From: Ralstonia mannitolilytica
GTDB taxonomy: Bacteria > Pseudomonadota > Gammaproteobacteria > Burkholderiales > Burkholderiaceae
Length of the DNA stretch: 64,000 nt
Reading direction: 5' to 3'
NCBI RefSeq assembly: GCF_905397375.1
Contig: NZ_CAJPVG010000001.1
Coordinates: 372,001-436,000 of the forward strand
The notes below the pieces were generated by a model. The model did no database searches. It was not told where the DNA came from and saw only the letters and a list, made by a program, of their open reading frames with translations. This document shows positions 44,450 to 52,674 of this stretch, piece after piece. The position numbers and the translations under genes are program-made. Each line of letters starts with the position of its first letter. Within the stretch, counting starts at the first letter, position 1.

Positions 44450-44910
44450 GCCTTGCCTCGCTCGTCGGCGGCGCGCTTGATGGCCTGGCGGATACGCCCG
44501 TAGGTGCCGCAGCGGCAGATGTTGCCGGCCATGGCATTCGTGATGGTCTCGTCGTTGACGGGCGCGCCTGCCGCCAACAACGCAGCGGCCGACATGATCT
44601 GCCCCGATTGGCAGTAGCCGCATTGCGGCACGTCTTCGGCCACCCAGGCGCGTTGCAGCGGGTGCGTGCCGTCTTTCGACAGGCCTTCGATGGTGGTCAC
44701 GCTGTGCCCGGCCGCGGCCGATGCCGGCGTGATGCACGCGCGGATCGGTGCGCCATCCAGATGAACGGTGCACGCCCCGCAAAAGCCGCCGCCGCAGCCG
44801 AACTTGGTGCCCGTCAGCTTCAGCCGATCGCGCAGCACCCACAGCAGGGGCATGTCGGCATCGGCGTCATCCAGCGCATGGGGCGCGCCATTGACCATAA
44901 TCTCGGTCAT
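44446..44910 (-). CDS. [2Fe-2S] subunit of the molybdenum hydroxylase
   Basis: A 154-residue IorA-type small subunit. The N-terminal plant-ferredoxin cluster motif is CGGGFCGAC, followed by the alpha-helical second cluster motifs CGYCQSGQI and CRCGTYGRI. It passes electrons from the molybdenum subunit. Two ATGs (44913 and 44910) follow GGAGGAG; the second has the better spacing. The FAD subunit of xanthine dehydrogenases is absent, as in isoquinoline oxidoreductases. Confidence 0.88.
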   Translation of the reverse strand: MTEIMVNGAPHALDDADADMPLLWVLRDRLKLTGTKFGCGGGFCGACTVHLDGAPIRACITPASAAAGHSVTTIEGLSKDGTHPLQRAWVAEDVPQCGYCQSGQIMSAAALLAAGAPVNDETITNAMAGNICRCGTYGRIRQAIKRAADERGKA

Positions 44911-45044
44911 CATTGTCTCCTCCAGAATCGGGCCGTCTTGTGCGGCCGCGCCTGGCTGCAATATGAAGCCGCGCACCGGCACCCCGCCAGCGACGATTTC
45001 TGCCAGCCCGTGTAAGTCGAACTAACAGCTCACCCACCGCCGCC

Positions 45045-45938
45045 ATGTACAAGCGTTATCCGTCGATCCAGTCGATGCATGCCTTCCTGCAGGCGGCGCG
45101 CACCGGCAGCTTTACCAAGGCCGCGCAGCAACTGGACCTGACGCACAGCGCGATCAGCCAGCAGATCCGCTCGCTGGAGGAGTTCATCGGCCAGCCGCTG
45201 TTTGTGCGAGAGGCGGGCGGCATCGTGCTGACCGATGCGGGCCAGCTCTTTGCCAGCATGCTGACCGACGGCTTCGGGCAGGTGGACCGGGCGCTGTCTT
45301 CGGTGCGCAACCGGCACGTGCCGCAAACGCTCATCGTCGATGTCGACAGCGAACTGGCGCAGGGCTGGCTCAATGCGAGGCTGCCGCAATTGCTCGCGGC
45401 CCTGCCCGGCTACCAGGTGATGTTCCTCTCAACCCCGCGCGGCGAGCGGCCCTCGTTCGAGCGCGTGGATGTCTCGCTGCGCTACGGCTATGGCGAATGG
45501 GATGACTGCGAGATGGCGCTCGTCTGTGGCGACCACGTCACCGCTGTGGCGGCGCCCGCGCTGCTGGAGCGGCATGGCGTGCAGGCGCCGCTGGCGCCGT
45601 CGGCCGCGATGACGCTGCCGCTGCTGGGCTACACGCGGCGCTCGTGGATTCCATGGCTGGACGCCGCCGTACTGGAGCCGCTGGAGCCCGCCGTGGTGGC
45701 CGCGTTCGACAACGCCGCCAACATGGTCGCGGCCGCCGAAGCCGGCATTGGCGTGGCGCTGGTGCGTGGGCTGCTGGCGGCCGATGCACTGCAACACGGG
45801 CGCCTCGTGCGGCTGACCGATGTCGCCATCCCGGCGCACTACAACCTGTATGCCGTCTGGCAGCGCGGCCAGGGTGAGCGCGCACAGGCGGTGGTGAACG
45901 CAGTGCAGCAACTCGCGCGCAACACGCTCGGCGCCTGA
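45045..45938 (+). CDS. LysR family regulator, GcvA-like
   Basis: A 297-residue regulator with the N-terminal HTH motif GSFTKAAQQLDLTHSAISQQIRSLE and a GcvA-type effector domain. It is divergent from the molybdenum hydroxylase operon and 239 bases upstream of the amidohydrolase/UbiD operon on the same strand, so it is well placed to control both. A 16-base palindrome lies in the downstream gap. Confidence 0.85.
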   Translation: MYKRYPSIQSMHAFLQAARTGSFTKAAQQLDLTHSAISQQIRSLEEFIGQPLFVREAGGIVLTDAGQLFASMLTDGFGQVDRALSSVRNRHVPQTLIVDVDSELAQGWLNARLPQLLAALPGYQVMFLSTPRGERPSFERVDVSLRYGYGEWDDCEMALVCGDHVTAVAAPALLERHGVQAPLAPSAAMTLPLLGYTRRSWIPWLDAAVLEPLEPAVVAAFDNAANMVAAAEAGIGVALVRGLLAADALQHGRLVRLTDVAIPAHYNLYAVWQRGQGERAQAVVNAVQQLARNTLGA

Positions 45939-45961
45939 GCACCCGCCGCCTGCCGACCGAC

Positions 45962-45977
45962 TTGCCGATATCGGCAA
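45962..45977. promoter_or_regulatory. 16-base perfect palindrome upstream of amidohydrolase operon
   Basis: TTGCCGATATCGGCAA, fully symmetric, 200 bases before the first amidohydrolase ATG and 24 bases after the LysR stop. There is no T-run, so it is not a terminator. It probably binds a dimeric regulator; which one is not known. Confidence 0.5.
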
Positions 45978-46177
45978 CGTATCAAGACCGCCGCCAAATA
46001 GTATTGGCCGGCCCCCGGCCCTGACTCCGATACTGCGCCCCAAGCAGCACGCATCCGGCATCACGCGATCCGGCGAGGGGAAGGCACACGCCTAGCAAAG
46101 AGCGCCGCGCTGCAGGACGTGCCTGCCCTCACCGGGAAGCCATACGCGCTTCCTCCCAGTCATCAGGAGATCCAACG

Positions 46178-47089
46178 ATGATCATCGACATCAGCTGCTA
46201 CCCCACCGACCTGGTGGACCTCGCGTGGTGGCACGACGGCGACCCCTTTACCGGCGAGCGCCTGCTCGAAATGATGGACGGCCCTTACATGATCAACGGC
46301 AAGCCGCGCCGTATCGACAAGGCCTTCATCCAGCCGCCGCAGGGCAACACCATCTACACGTGGACGGACGGCGAGCTTTCGGGCCGCGAGTCCATCGACG
46401 CCTACATGGCGTACACGCTCAAGATGGTGCAGACCTACCCCGACCGCTTCATCGGGTGCTTCGTCTACAACCCGCGCTGCGGCGTGCAGAACGGCGTGGA
46501 GGCCATCGAGCGCTACGTCAAGGAGCACGGATTCAAGATGGTCCAGATGCAGGCCAACATGCACGCCTACCGGCCGGACCGCGCGCTGGACTGGGTGATG
46601 CCCGCGTTCGAGAAATGCGCCGAGCTGGGCGTGCCCGTCAAGCTGCATACGGGCGACGGCCCCTACAGCATTCCGTCGGAATGGATTCCGATGATCAAGC
46701 GCTTCCCGAATGTCGATTTCATCATGGCGCACTTCGGCGTGCAGACCGGCGGCGTCTACGTGTTCGAGCCGATGCAGTGGGCGATGGAGCTGCCCAACGT
46801 GTATTGCGAATCGGGCTGGTGCCTGCAGTCGCGCATCGTCGAATTCGCCAAGGTGCTGCCCAAGCACAAGATCCTGTTCGGCACCGACACGCCGCCCAAC
46901 GAGCCCGGCATGTGGCTGCGTCTGCTGGAAGTCTTGTGCATGGACCCGCCGCAGGGCCTGAACCTCGATGAAGACACGCTCGAGGATTACCTGGGCAACA
47001 ACATCGCCCGCATGATCGGCCTGGAGCCGACCCGTCCGCCCAAGACCGTGGCCGAAGCCGAAGCGCAGCTCGCGCTGGCTGCCGCCTGA
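46178..47089 (+). CDS. amidohydrolase_2-like protein lacking the HxH metal motif
   Basis: A 303-residue TIM-barrel protein of the ACMSD/amidohydrolase_2 family and close paralogue of the next gene. At the end of strand 1 it reads DISCYP where active members have DTHLHP, so the two zinc-binding His are Ser6 and Tyr8. The later metal/catalytic positions are kept: His157 (LHTGDGPY), His185 (AHFG) and Asp237 (FGTDTPPNEP). It may be a non-catalytic partner of the next protein or may use another metal arrangement. GGAG precedes the ATG; first gene of the operon. Confidence 0.8.
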   Translation: MIIDISCYPTDLVDLAWWHDGDPFTGERLLEMMDGPYMINGKPRRIDKAFIQPPQGNTIYTWTDGELSGRESIDAYMAYTLKMVQTYPDRFIGCFVYNPRCGVQNGVEAIERYVKEHGFKMVQMQANMHAYRPDRALDWVMPAFEKCAELGVPVKLHTGDGPYSIPSEWIPMIKRFPNVDFIMAHFGVQTGGVYVFEPMQWAMELPNVYCESGWCLQSRIVEFAKVLPKHKILFGTDTPPNEPGMWLRLLEVLCMDPPQGLNLDEDTLEDYLGNNIARMIGLEPTRPPKTVAEAEAQLALAAA

Positions 47090-47118
47090 GCCACCGCAGA
47101 CCGCACGGAGCGCAACAC

Positions 47119-48042
47119 ATGATTATCGATACCCATCTGCACCCAACCAACCTCGTCGACGAGGCCTGGCGCCACACCGGCACGCCGTTCAATGGCGAGC
47201 GCATGATCCAGCTGATGGACGGCCCGTACATGATCAACGGCAAGCCGCGCCGCATCGACATGGGCTTCATCCAGCCGCCGCCGGGCAACACCGGCTACCG
47301 GGACGGCAACCGCCGCGGCCGTGAAGGCATTCGCGACTACATGGCGTACATCGCCGAACTCACGCAGAAGTACCCGGACCGCTTCATCGGCAACTTCACC
47401 TACAACCCGCGCTGGGGCCCGGAGAACGGCGCGGCGGAGCTGGAATTCCACATCAAGGAATACGGCTTCAAGATGGTCAAGCTGCACGCCAACATGCACG
47501 GCTATCGGCCCGACCGCGCGCTCGACTGGCTGCGCCCCGCGATGAAGGTCTGCGCCAAGTACAACATCGTGGTGCTGATCCACACCGGCGACGGCCCGTA
47601 CACCATCCCGACGATGTTCTACCCGATCATCCGCGAGTTCCCGATGGTGAACTTCATCATCGGCCACTTCGGCATCCAGACCGGCGGCAACTACTCGTTC
47701 GAAGCGTTCTGGATGGCAATGGACACGCCCAACGTGTACTGCGAATCCGGCTGGTGCTTCCAGTCGCGCATCGTCGAGTTTGCGAAGCAGTTGCCGCGCG
47801 ACAAGATCGTCTTCGGGACCGACTCGCCGCCCAACGAGCCCGGCATGTGGCTGCGCGAGCTGGAGGTGCTGTGCTCGGCGCCGCCGCAGGGGCTGGGCAT
47901 CGATGAGGACCACCTCGAAGACTATCTGGGCAACAACATTGCGCGACTGGTCGGCATCGAACCCACCAAGCCGCCCAAGGACCTGGCCGAGGCGGAGCTT
48001 CGCCTGAAGTCGACCTACGTCCAGACAGCAGAAGCGGCCTGA
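47119..48042 (+). CDS. amidohydrolase_2 family metal-dependent decarboxylase/hydrolase
   Basis: A 307-residue paralogue of the preceding protein with the complete family metal set: His6 and His8 (DTHLHP), His155 (IHTGDGPY), His183 (GHFG) and Asp235 (FGTDSPPNEP). Family members include ACMS, gamma-resorcylate, isoorotate and 3,6-dihydroxypicolinate decarboxylases and some hydrolases, so non-oxidative decarboxylation or ring-amide cleavage is likely. It is separated from its paralogue by 29 bases and followed by UbiD after a hairpin. Confidence 0.85.
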   Translation: MIIDTHLHPTNLVDEAWRHTGTPFNGERMIQLMDGPYMINGKPRRIDMGFIQPPPGNTGYRDGNRRGREGIRDYMAYIAELTQKYPDRFIGNFTYNPRWGPENGAAELEFHIKEYGFKMVKLHANMHGYRPDRALDWLRPAMKVCAKYNIVVLIHTGDGPYTIPTMFYPIIREFPMVNFIIGHFGIQTGGNYSFEAFWMAMDTPNVYCESGWCFQSRIVEFAKQLPRDKIVFGTDSPPNEPGMWLRELEVLCSAPPQGLGIDEDHLEDYLGNNIARLVGIEPTKPPKDLAEAELRLKSTYVQTAEAA

Positions 48043-48053
48043 GCGCCGATCCC

Positions 48054-48088
48054 GCGGGCGCCGTGCCTCTGTGGTGTTCGGCGCCCGC
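48054..48088 (+). other. intercistronic hairpin before ubiD gene
   Basis: Perfect nine-base arms GCGGGCGCC/GGCGCCCGC with a 17-base loop and no T-run. It lies in the only sizeable gap inside the operon, and could set mRNA processing or partial readthrough between the amidohydrolases and the UbiD-UbiX-CobW genes. Confidence 0.45.
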
Positions 48089-48105
48089 CTCTAGCGAGGT
48101 GTGCC

Positions 48106-49497
48106 ATGAGCATGACCCGGCTTGGCGAAGGCCAGGATTTCCACGTCTTCGCCAATCTCTACCGCGAGCTGTATCCCGAAGATGTGCTGACGGTGCGCCA
48201 CGGCATCTCCGCCGACCAGGACGTCACCGCCGTCATCGATCAGCTTGCTGCGCGCAACCAGACCCCCATGCTGGTCTGCGAGCAGGTCAGCGGCCTGCAG
48301 GTACCGCTGGTCACCAACGTCTTTGCCTCGCGGTCACGGCTGGCACGGTTGTTCGACGTGTTGCCGCATCAATTGCACGATGCCTTCCAGGCACGCGCCA
48401 ATGCACCCATCGCACCGCGTGTCGTCTCGCACGGCCCCATCACCGACGAGGTGATCGAAGGCGACGCGGTCGACGTTGCGCTGCTGCCGATGATCAAGCA
48501 CTTCGAGAGCGACCGCGCGCCCTACATCACCAACGCCATCATCGTGGCCGAGGATCCGGTGACGGGCGTGGCCAACATGAGCTATCACCGCTCGATGCGC
48601 CACGCACGCAACGCACTGGCGACGAGCCTGCACTCGCGCGGCCACCTGTGGCGCATGCTGCAGACCGCGCGCGAACGCGGCGACGTGCTGCGCGTGGCGA
48701 TGGTGGTAGGCGCGCATCCGCTGTTCATGCTGGCCGCCGCCGCCCGCCTGCCCTTTGGCGCCGACGAACGCGCCGTGGCGGGTGGCCTGCTCGGCGCGCC
48801 GCTCGACATCGTCCGCACGCCGCGCTACGGCATCGGCGTGCCGGCGGCAGCGGAGTTCGTGCTCGAAGGCACCATCGACCCCGCCGCCTATGCAGAAGAA
48901 GGCCCGTTCGGTGAATTCACCGGCTATTCGTCCGACCGCTCCACCAACAATGTGCTGCGCATCGATGCCCTGATGCGTCGGCGCGACGCGTGGCTGGTCG
49001 ACGTGGTAGGCGGCCCGTACGCCGAGCACCTGACGCTGGCCCGCCTGCCGCGCGAGGCCGAGATGAGCGAAAAGCTCAAGGCGCGCTTCCCATCGGTGAC
49101 GGCGCTGCACTATCCGAACTCAGGCACGCACTTCCATTGCTACGTGGCACTCAACCCGACGCGCGACGGCGAGGCGCGGCAGGTCATGCTGGCGCTGCTC
49201 GGCTGGGATCCGTACCTCAAGACCGTGATTGCCGTGGATTCCGATATCGACCTGCAGCAGGACGAGCAGGTGCTGTGGGCCATGGCCACGCACTTCCAGC
49301 CGCACCAGGATGTGTTCATGGTCGATGGCCTGCCCGGCAGCCCGCTCGATCCGTCATCGTCCGTGCACGGCACGACTTCGCGCATGGGCATCGACGCCAC
49401 GCGCGGCGCCGGCTTCGAAGGCATCCGCGCACGCATCGATCCGCAGGCGATTGCCCGCGCGGGCGACATCCTCCGCCAGGCCGGAGCGCGTCCATGA
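48106..49497 (+). CDS. UbiD family prenylated-FMN decarboxylase
   Basis: A 463-residue UbiD-type (de)carboxylase for an aromatic or alpha,beta-unsaturated acid. The E-R-E catalytic set is visible: Arg162 (SYHRSM) and Glu265/Glu270 in EGPFGEFTGY. It needs the prenyl-FMN cofactor made by the next gene, whose ATG overlaps its stop. Context (ring hydroxylase, amidohydrolases, nucleobase-type permease) argues for a catabolic rather than a ubiquinone role. The substrate is unknown. Confidence 0.9.
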   Translation: MSMTRLGEGQDFHVFANLYRELYPEDVLTVRHGISADQDVTAVIDQLAARNQTPMLVCEQVSGLQVPLVTNVFASRSRLARLFDVLPHQLHDAFQARANAPIAPRVVSHGPITDEVIEGDAVDVALLPMIKHFESDRAPYITNAIIVAEDPVTGVANMSYHRSMRHARNALATSLHSRGHLWRMLQTARERGDVLRVAMVVGAHPLFMLAAAARLPFGADERAVAGGLLGAPLDIVRTPRYGIGVPAAAEFVLEGTIDPAAYAEEGPFGEFTGYSSDRSTNNVLRIDALMRRRDAWLVDVVGGPYAEHLTLARLPREAEMSEKLKARFPSVTALHYPNSGTHFHCYVALNPTRDGEARQVMLALLGWDPYLKTVIAVDSDIDLQQDEQVLWAMATHFQPHQDVFMVDGLPGSPLDPSSSVHGTTSRMGIDATRGAGFEGIRARIDPQAIARAGDILRQAGARP

Positions 49498-50135
49498 GCG
49501 CGCGCCACCCTCGCGCTCCCGCCCGGCCGCGCATGGTGGTCGGCATCAGCGGTGCATCGGGCTTCGTCTACGGCGTGCGGCTGCTCGGACTGCTGCGCGC
49601 GCTCGATGTGGAGACGCACCTCGTCGTCACACGTTCTGCGCTGCTGACGATGGCGCACGAAACGCCGTACAAGCTGGCCGACGTGATCGATCGCGCCACG
49701 CATTACCACCGTGCGGACGACATGGCCGCCGGCATTGCCAGCGGCTCGTTCCGCGCGCTGGGCATGATTGTGGCGCCGTGCTCGATGAAGTCTTTGGCGG
49801 AGATTGCCACGGGCGTCTCGTCGACGCTGCTGACACGCGCGGCAGACGTCACGCTCAAGGAGCGCCGTCCGCTCGTACTGATGGCGCGCGAGACGCCATT
49901 CACGCTCGCACACCTGCGCAACATGCAGGCCGTCACGGAGATGGGCGCCATCGTCGCACCGCCCGTACCGGCCTTCTATGCGCGGCCCAATACGTTGGAC
50001 GACATGATCGACCACACCCTCGGCCGCGTGCTCGACCTGTTCGGGCTCGATGCCGGCACCGCCCTGCGCTGGGGCGAAGAAGCCTTACCTGCCTTAGTCC
50101 GTACCCCACCCACGCTCGACAAGGAGACAACATGA
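49494..50135 (+). CDS. UbiX family flavin prenyltransferase
   Basis: A 213-residue flavodoxin-fold enzyme that makes prenyl-FMN from FMN and dimethylallyl phosphate. GISGASGFVYGVRLL near the N-terminus is the FMN-binding motif and VAPCSMKSLAEIATG is a typical UbiX segment. Its ATG overlaps the ubiD-type stop by four bases, and its own stop overlaps the CobW ATG. A dedicated copy beside UbiD fits cofactor supply for that enzyme. Confidence 0.9.
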   Translation: MSARHPRAPARPRMVVGISGASGFVYGVRLLGLLRALDVETHLVVTRSALLTMAHETPYKLADVIDRATHYHRADDMAAGIASGSFRALGMIVAPCSMKSLAEIATGVSSTLLTRAADVTLKERRPLVLMARETPFTLAHLRNMQAVTEMGAIVAPPVPAFYARPNTLDDMIDHTLGRVLDLFGLDAGTALRWGEEALPALVRTPPTLDKETT

Positions 50136-51244
50136 AACCCCAAGCCACGGCCCACGCCACGCTTCCCGGCCCGAACACCAAGATTCCGGTCACCATCCTC
50201 ACCGGCTTTCTCGGCGCCGGCAAAACCACGCTGCTGAACTTCATCCTGCGCGAAAACCACGGCCGCAAGATCGCCGTGATCGAAAACGAGTTTGGTGAAG
50301 TCGGCATCGACGGGGGCCTGGTCATGGCCTCCGAAAACGAAGAGATCTACGAGATGGTCAACGGCTGCGTGTGTTGCACGGCCGAGGTCCGCGAAGACCT
50401 CGTGCGCATCGTGCGCCAGCTCGTCGCGCGGCCCGAGCGACTGGACCACATCCTGGTGGAAACCAGCGGCCTGGCCGATCCGTATCCGGTGGCGCAGTCG
50501 TTCTTCATCGACGACCCGATTGCAGAACATGTGGAGCTTGACGCCATCGTGACCATGGTCGACGCCAAGCACATCGCCGCGCATCTGGACGACCTGCAGC
50601 TGGACGGTGTCGACAACCAGGCCGTCGACCAGATCGTCTGTGCAGACCGCATCGTCATCAACAAGGTGGACCTTGTGGGCCGCGACGACATCGACGCGCT
50701 GCGCGGGCGCATCCGCGGCTTGAACGCCACGGCCGACATCGTCACCTCCAGCTACGCCCAGGTCGATCTGAACAAGATCATCGGGGTCGGCGCGTTCGAG
50801 GCGACGCAGAAGCTGCTGGAGATCGGCGCAGACGCCGGCCACGGCGAGCATGACGCGCACGACCATGAACATGACCACGAACATGAACATGTACATGCTC
50901 ACGCCGGCGCTCACGAGCATGACCATGAGCACGACCACCAGCACGATCCGAGCGTCTCGTCAGTGGGTTTTGACGTGCCGGCCGACGTGGATCTCGTGCG
51001 CTTCCACACGTGGATCGACACCCTGCGCACCGAGCAGGCGGAAACGCTGTTCCGCATGAAGGGCATCCTGGCGGTGAAAGGTCAGCCGCAGCGCTACGTG
51101 CTGCAGGGCGTGCACAGCCTCATCGACTTTCGCGCGACGCAGCCGTGGGGCAGCGAAGCGCGCAGCAGCAAGATCGTCTTCATCGGCCGCAACCTCGATC
51201 GTGCGGCCCTGCAGGACGGTTTCAACGCGTGTCTGGCGGCGTGA
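50132..51244 (+). CDS. CobW/COG0523 family GTPase, probable metal chaperone
   Basis: A 370-residue G3E P-loop GTPase. Walker A is GFLGAGKT (25-32), the metal motif is CVCC (79-82), and the GTP-specificity segment is NKVD. A His-rich stretch from residue 237 holds 16 His in 36 residues, then the CobW C-terminal domain follows. These proteins deliver zinc or other metals to client enzymes; the zinc-type amidohydrolases of this operon are obvious candidates. AAGGAGA precedes the ATG, which overlaps the UbiX stop. Confidence 0.88.
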   Translation: MKPQATAHATLPGPNTKIPVTILTGFLGAGKTTLLNFILRENHGRKIAVIENEFGEVGIDGGLVMASENEEIYEMVNGCVCCTAEVREDLVRIVRQLVARPERLDHILVETSGLADPYPVAQSFFIDDPIAEHVELDAIVTMVDAKHIAAHLDDLQLDGVDNQAVDQIVCADRIVINKVDLVGRDDIDALRGRIRGLNATADIVTSSYAQVDLNKIIGVGAFEATQKLLEIGADAGHGEHDAHDHEHDHEHEHVHAHAGAHEHDHEHDHQHDPSVSSVGFDVPADVDLVRFHTWIDTLRTEQAETLFRMKGILAVKGQPQRYVLQGVHSLIDFRATQPWGSEARSSKIVFIGRNLDRAALQDGFNACLAA

Positions 51245-51323
51245 GCATGCCATGACATGACATCCCCCTGACCCGAGGGCGGCTCCTGGCACGCCCCGGG
51301 CATGACAACGATAGGAGACAACC

Positions 51324-52667
51324 ATGACAACAGCCGTACACCCGGTCGACCAGATTCTGTCGACCCGACAGATGTTGACGTTGGGCTTGCAGCATATGGC
51401 GGTGTCGTACATCGGCGCCATCGCGGTACCGATGATCATCGCGTCGGCGCTCAAGATGTCGCAGGCGGACACCATTGTGCTCATCAGCACCACGTTGTTC
51501 TGCTCGGGCATCGCCACGCTGTTACAGACCATCGGGTTCTGGAAGTTCGGGGTACGGCTGCCGATCCTGCAGGGGGTGGCGTTCAGCAGCGTGGGGCCGG
51601 TGATCGCCATCGGCACCAACCCTGCCGTAGGTTTCGCGGGCGTGTGCGGTGCGGTCATTGCGGCCGGGCTGTTTACGCTGCTCGCCGCACCGCTGGTGGG
51701 GCGGCTGCGGCGATTTTTTCCACCGGTGGTCACGGGCTGCATCGTGACCGTCATCGGCCTGCAGCTCTTTCCCGTCGCCTATGACTGGGTGGGCGGCGGA
51801 CGCAACGCTGCCAACTTCGGTGCACCATCGTTTCTGCTGGTGGCCGCGGTGGTGGTCGCCACCATCCTCCTCATCAACCGCTTCGGCAGCCCGCTGCTGC
51901 GCAACCTCGCTGTGCTGGTGGGCATGATCGTCGGCACGTTGCTGGGCTGCGCCATGGGCATGGGCAACTTCCACGGCGTGGCAGACGCGCCGTGGGTCAC
52001 GCTGCCGGTGCCGTTCCACTTTGGGGTGCCTGTATTCGCCGTGGTCCCCGCGCTGACCATGATCGTGGTGATGATCGTGCAGATGGTGGAATCGATGGGC
52101 TTGTTCCTGGCCATCGGCGACATCGTCGAAAAGCCGATCGAAGAAGAGGAAGCCATCAACGGCCTGCGCGCCAACGGGCTGGCCAGCGCCATCGCCGGCA
52201 TGTTCGCCGCATTCCCCTTTATCGCCTTCATGGAAAACGTCGGGCTCGTGGTGCTCACCGGCGTGCGCAGCCGCTGGGTGGTGGCCGTGAGCGGCGTGCT
52301 GATGTGCCTCGTGGCGCTGGTGCCCAAGGCGGGCGCCGTGATTGCGGCCACGCCGACAGCCGCATTGGGCGGCGCGGGCATCGCCATGTTCGGCGTGGTG
52401 GCCGCGGCGGGCATCCAGACCCTGGCGCGCGTCGACTACGAGCACAACCGCCACAACGTGCTCATCGTCGGTTTCACGATTGCCGCCGCGCTGGTACCGG
52501 TGCTGGCGCCGACGCTGTTCAAGCAGTTGCCCGACTGGTCGCAACCGTTCCTGCACAGCGGTGTGGTCATCGCCTGCCTGGTGTCGGTGGCGCTGAACCT
52601 GCTGCTCAACGGTACCGAAGAAGCGCACGTGCCCGCGTCGGTCGTGCGCACGGCGGGCCGCGCCTGA
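51324..52667 (+). CDS. NCS2 family nucleobase:cation symporter
   Basis: A 447-residue uracil/xanthine-type permease with about 14 helices. Family features include QHMAVSYIGAIAVP in the first helix and the QMVESMGLFLAIGD segment, which resembles the NCS2 signature region around the substrate-site Glu. It should import a purine, pyrimidine or similar N-heterocycle. TAGGAGA precedes the ATG. It lies 79 bases past the CobW gene and just before the aminohydrolase, which suggests that the pathway's substrate is nucleobase-like. Confidence 0.88.
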   Translation: MTTAVHPVDQILSTRQMLTLGLQHMAVSYIGAIAVPMIIASALKMSQADTIVLISTTLFCSGIATLLQTIGFWKFGVRLPILQGVAFSSVGPVIAIGTNPAVGFAGVCGAVIAAGLFTLLAAPLVGRLRRFFPPVVTGCIVTVIGLQLFPVAYDWVGGGRNAANFGAPSFLLVAAVVVATILLINRFGSPLLRNLAVLVGMIVGTLLGCAMGMGNFHGVADAPWVTLPVPFHFGVPVFAVVPALTMIVVMIVQMVESMGLFLAIGDIVEKPIEEEEAINGLRANGLASAIAGMFAAFPFIAFMENVGLVVLTGVRSRWVVAVSGVLMCLVALVPKAGAVIAATPTAALGGAGIAMFGVVAAAGIQTLARVDYEHNRHNVLIVGFTIAAALVPVLAPTLFKQLPDWSQPFLHSGVVIACLVSVALNLLLNGTEEAHVPASVVRTAGRA

Positions 52668-52674
52668 TTTTCCA

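Noticed and set aside
42434..44503. 689-residue plus-strand frame opposite the molybdenum hydroxylase
   Set aside because: Antisense to a gene with clear motifs; composition is typical of GC-bias open frames.
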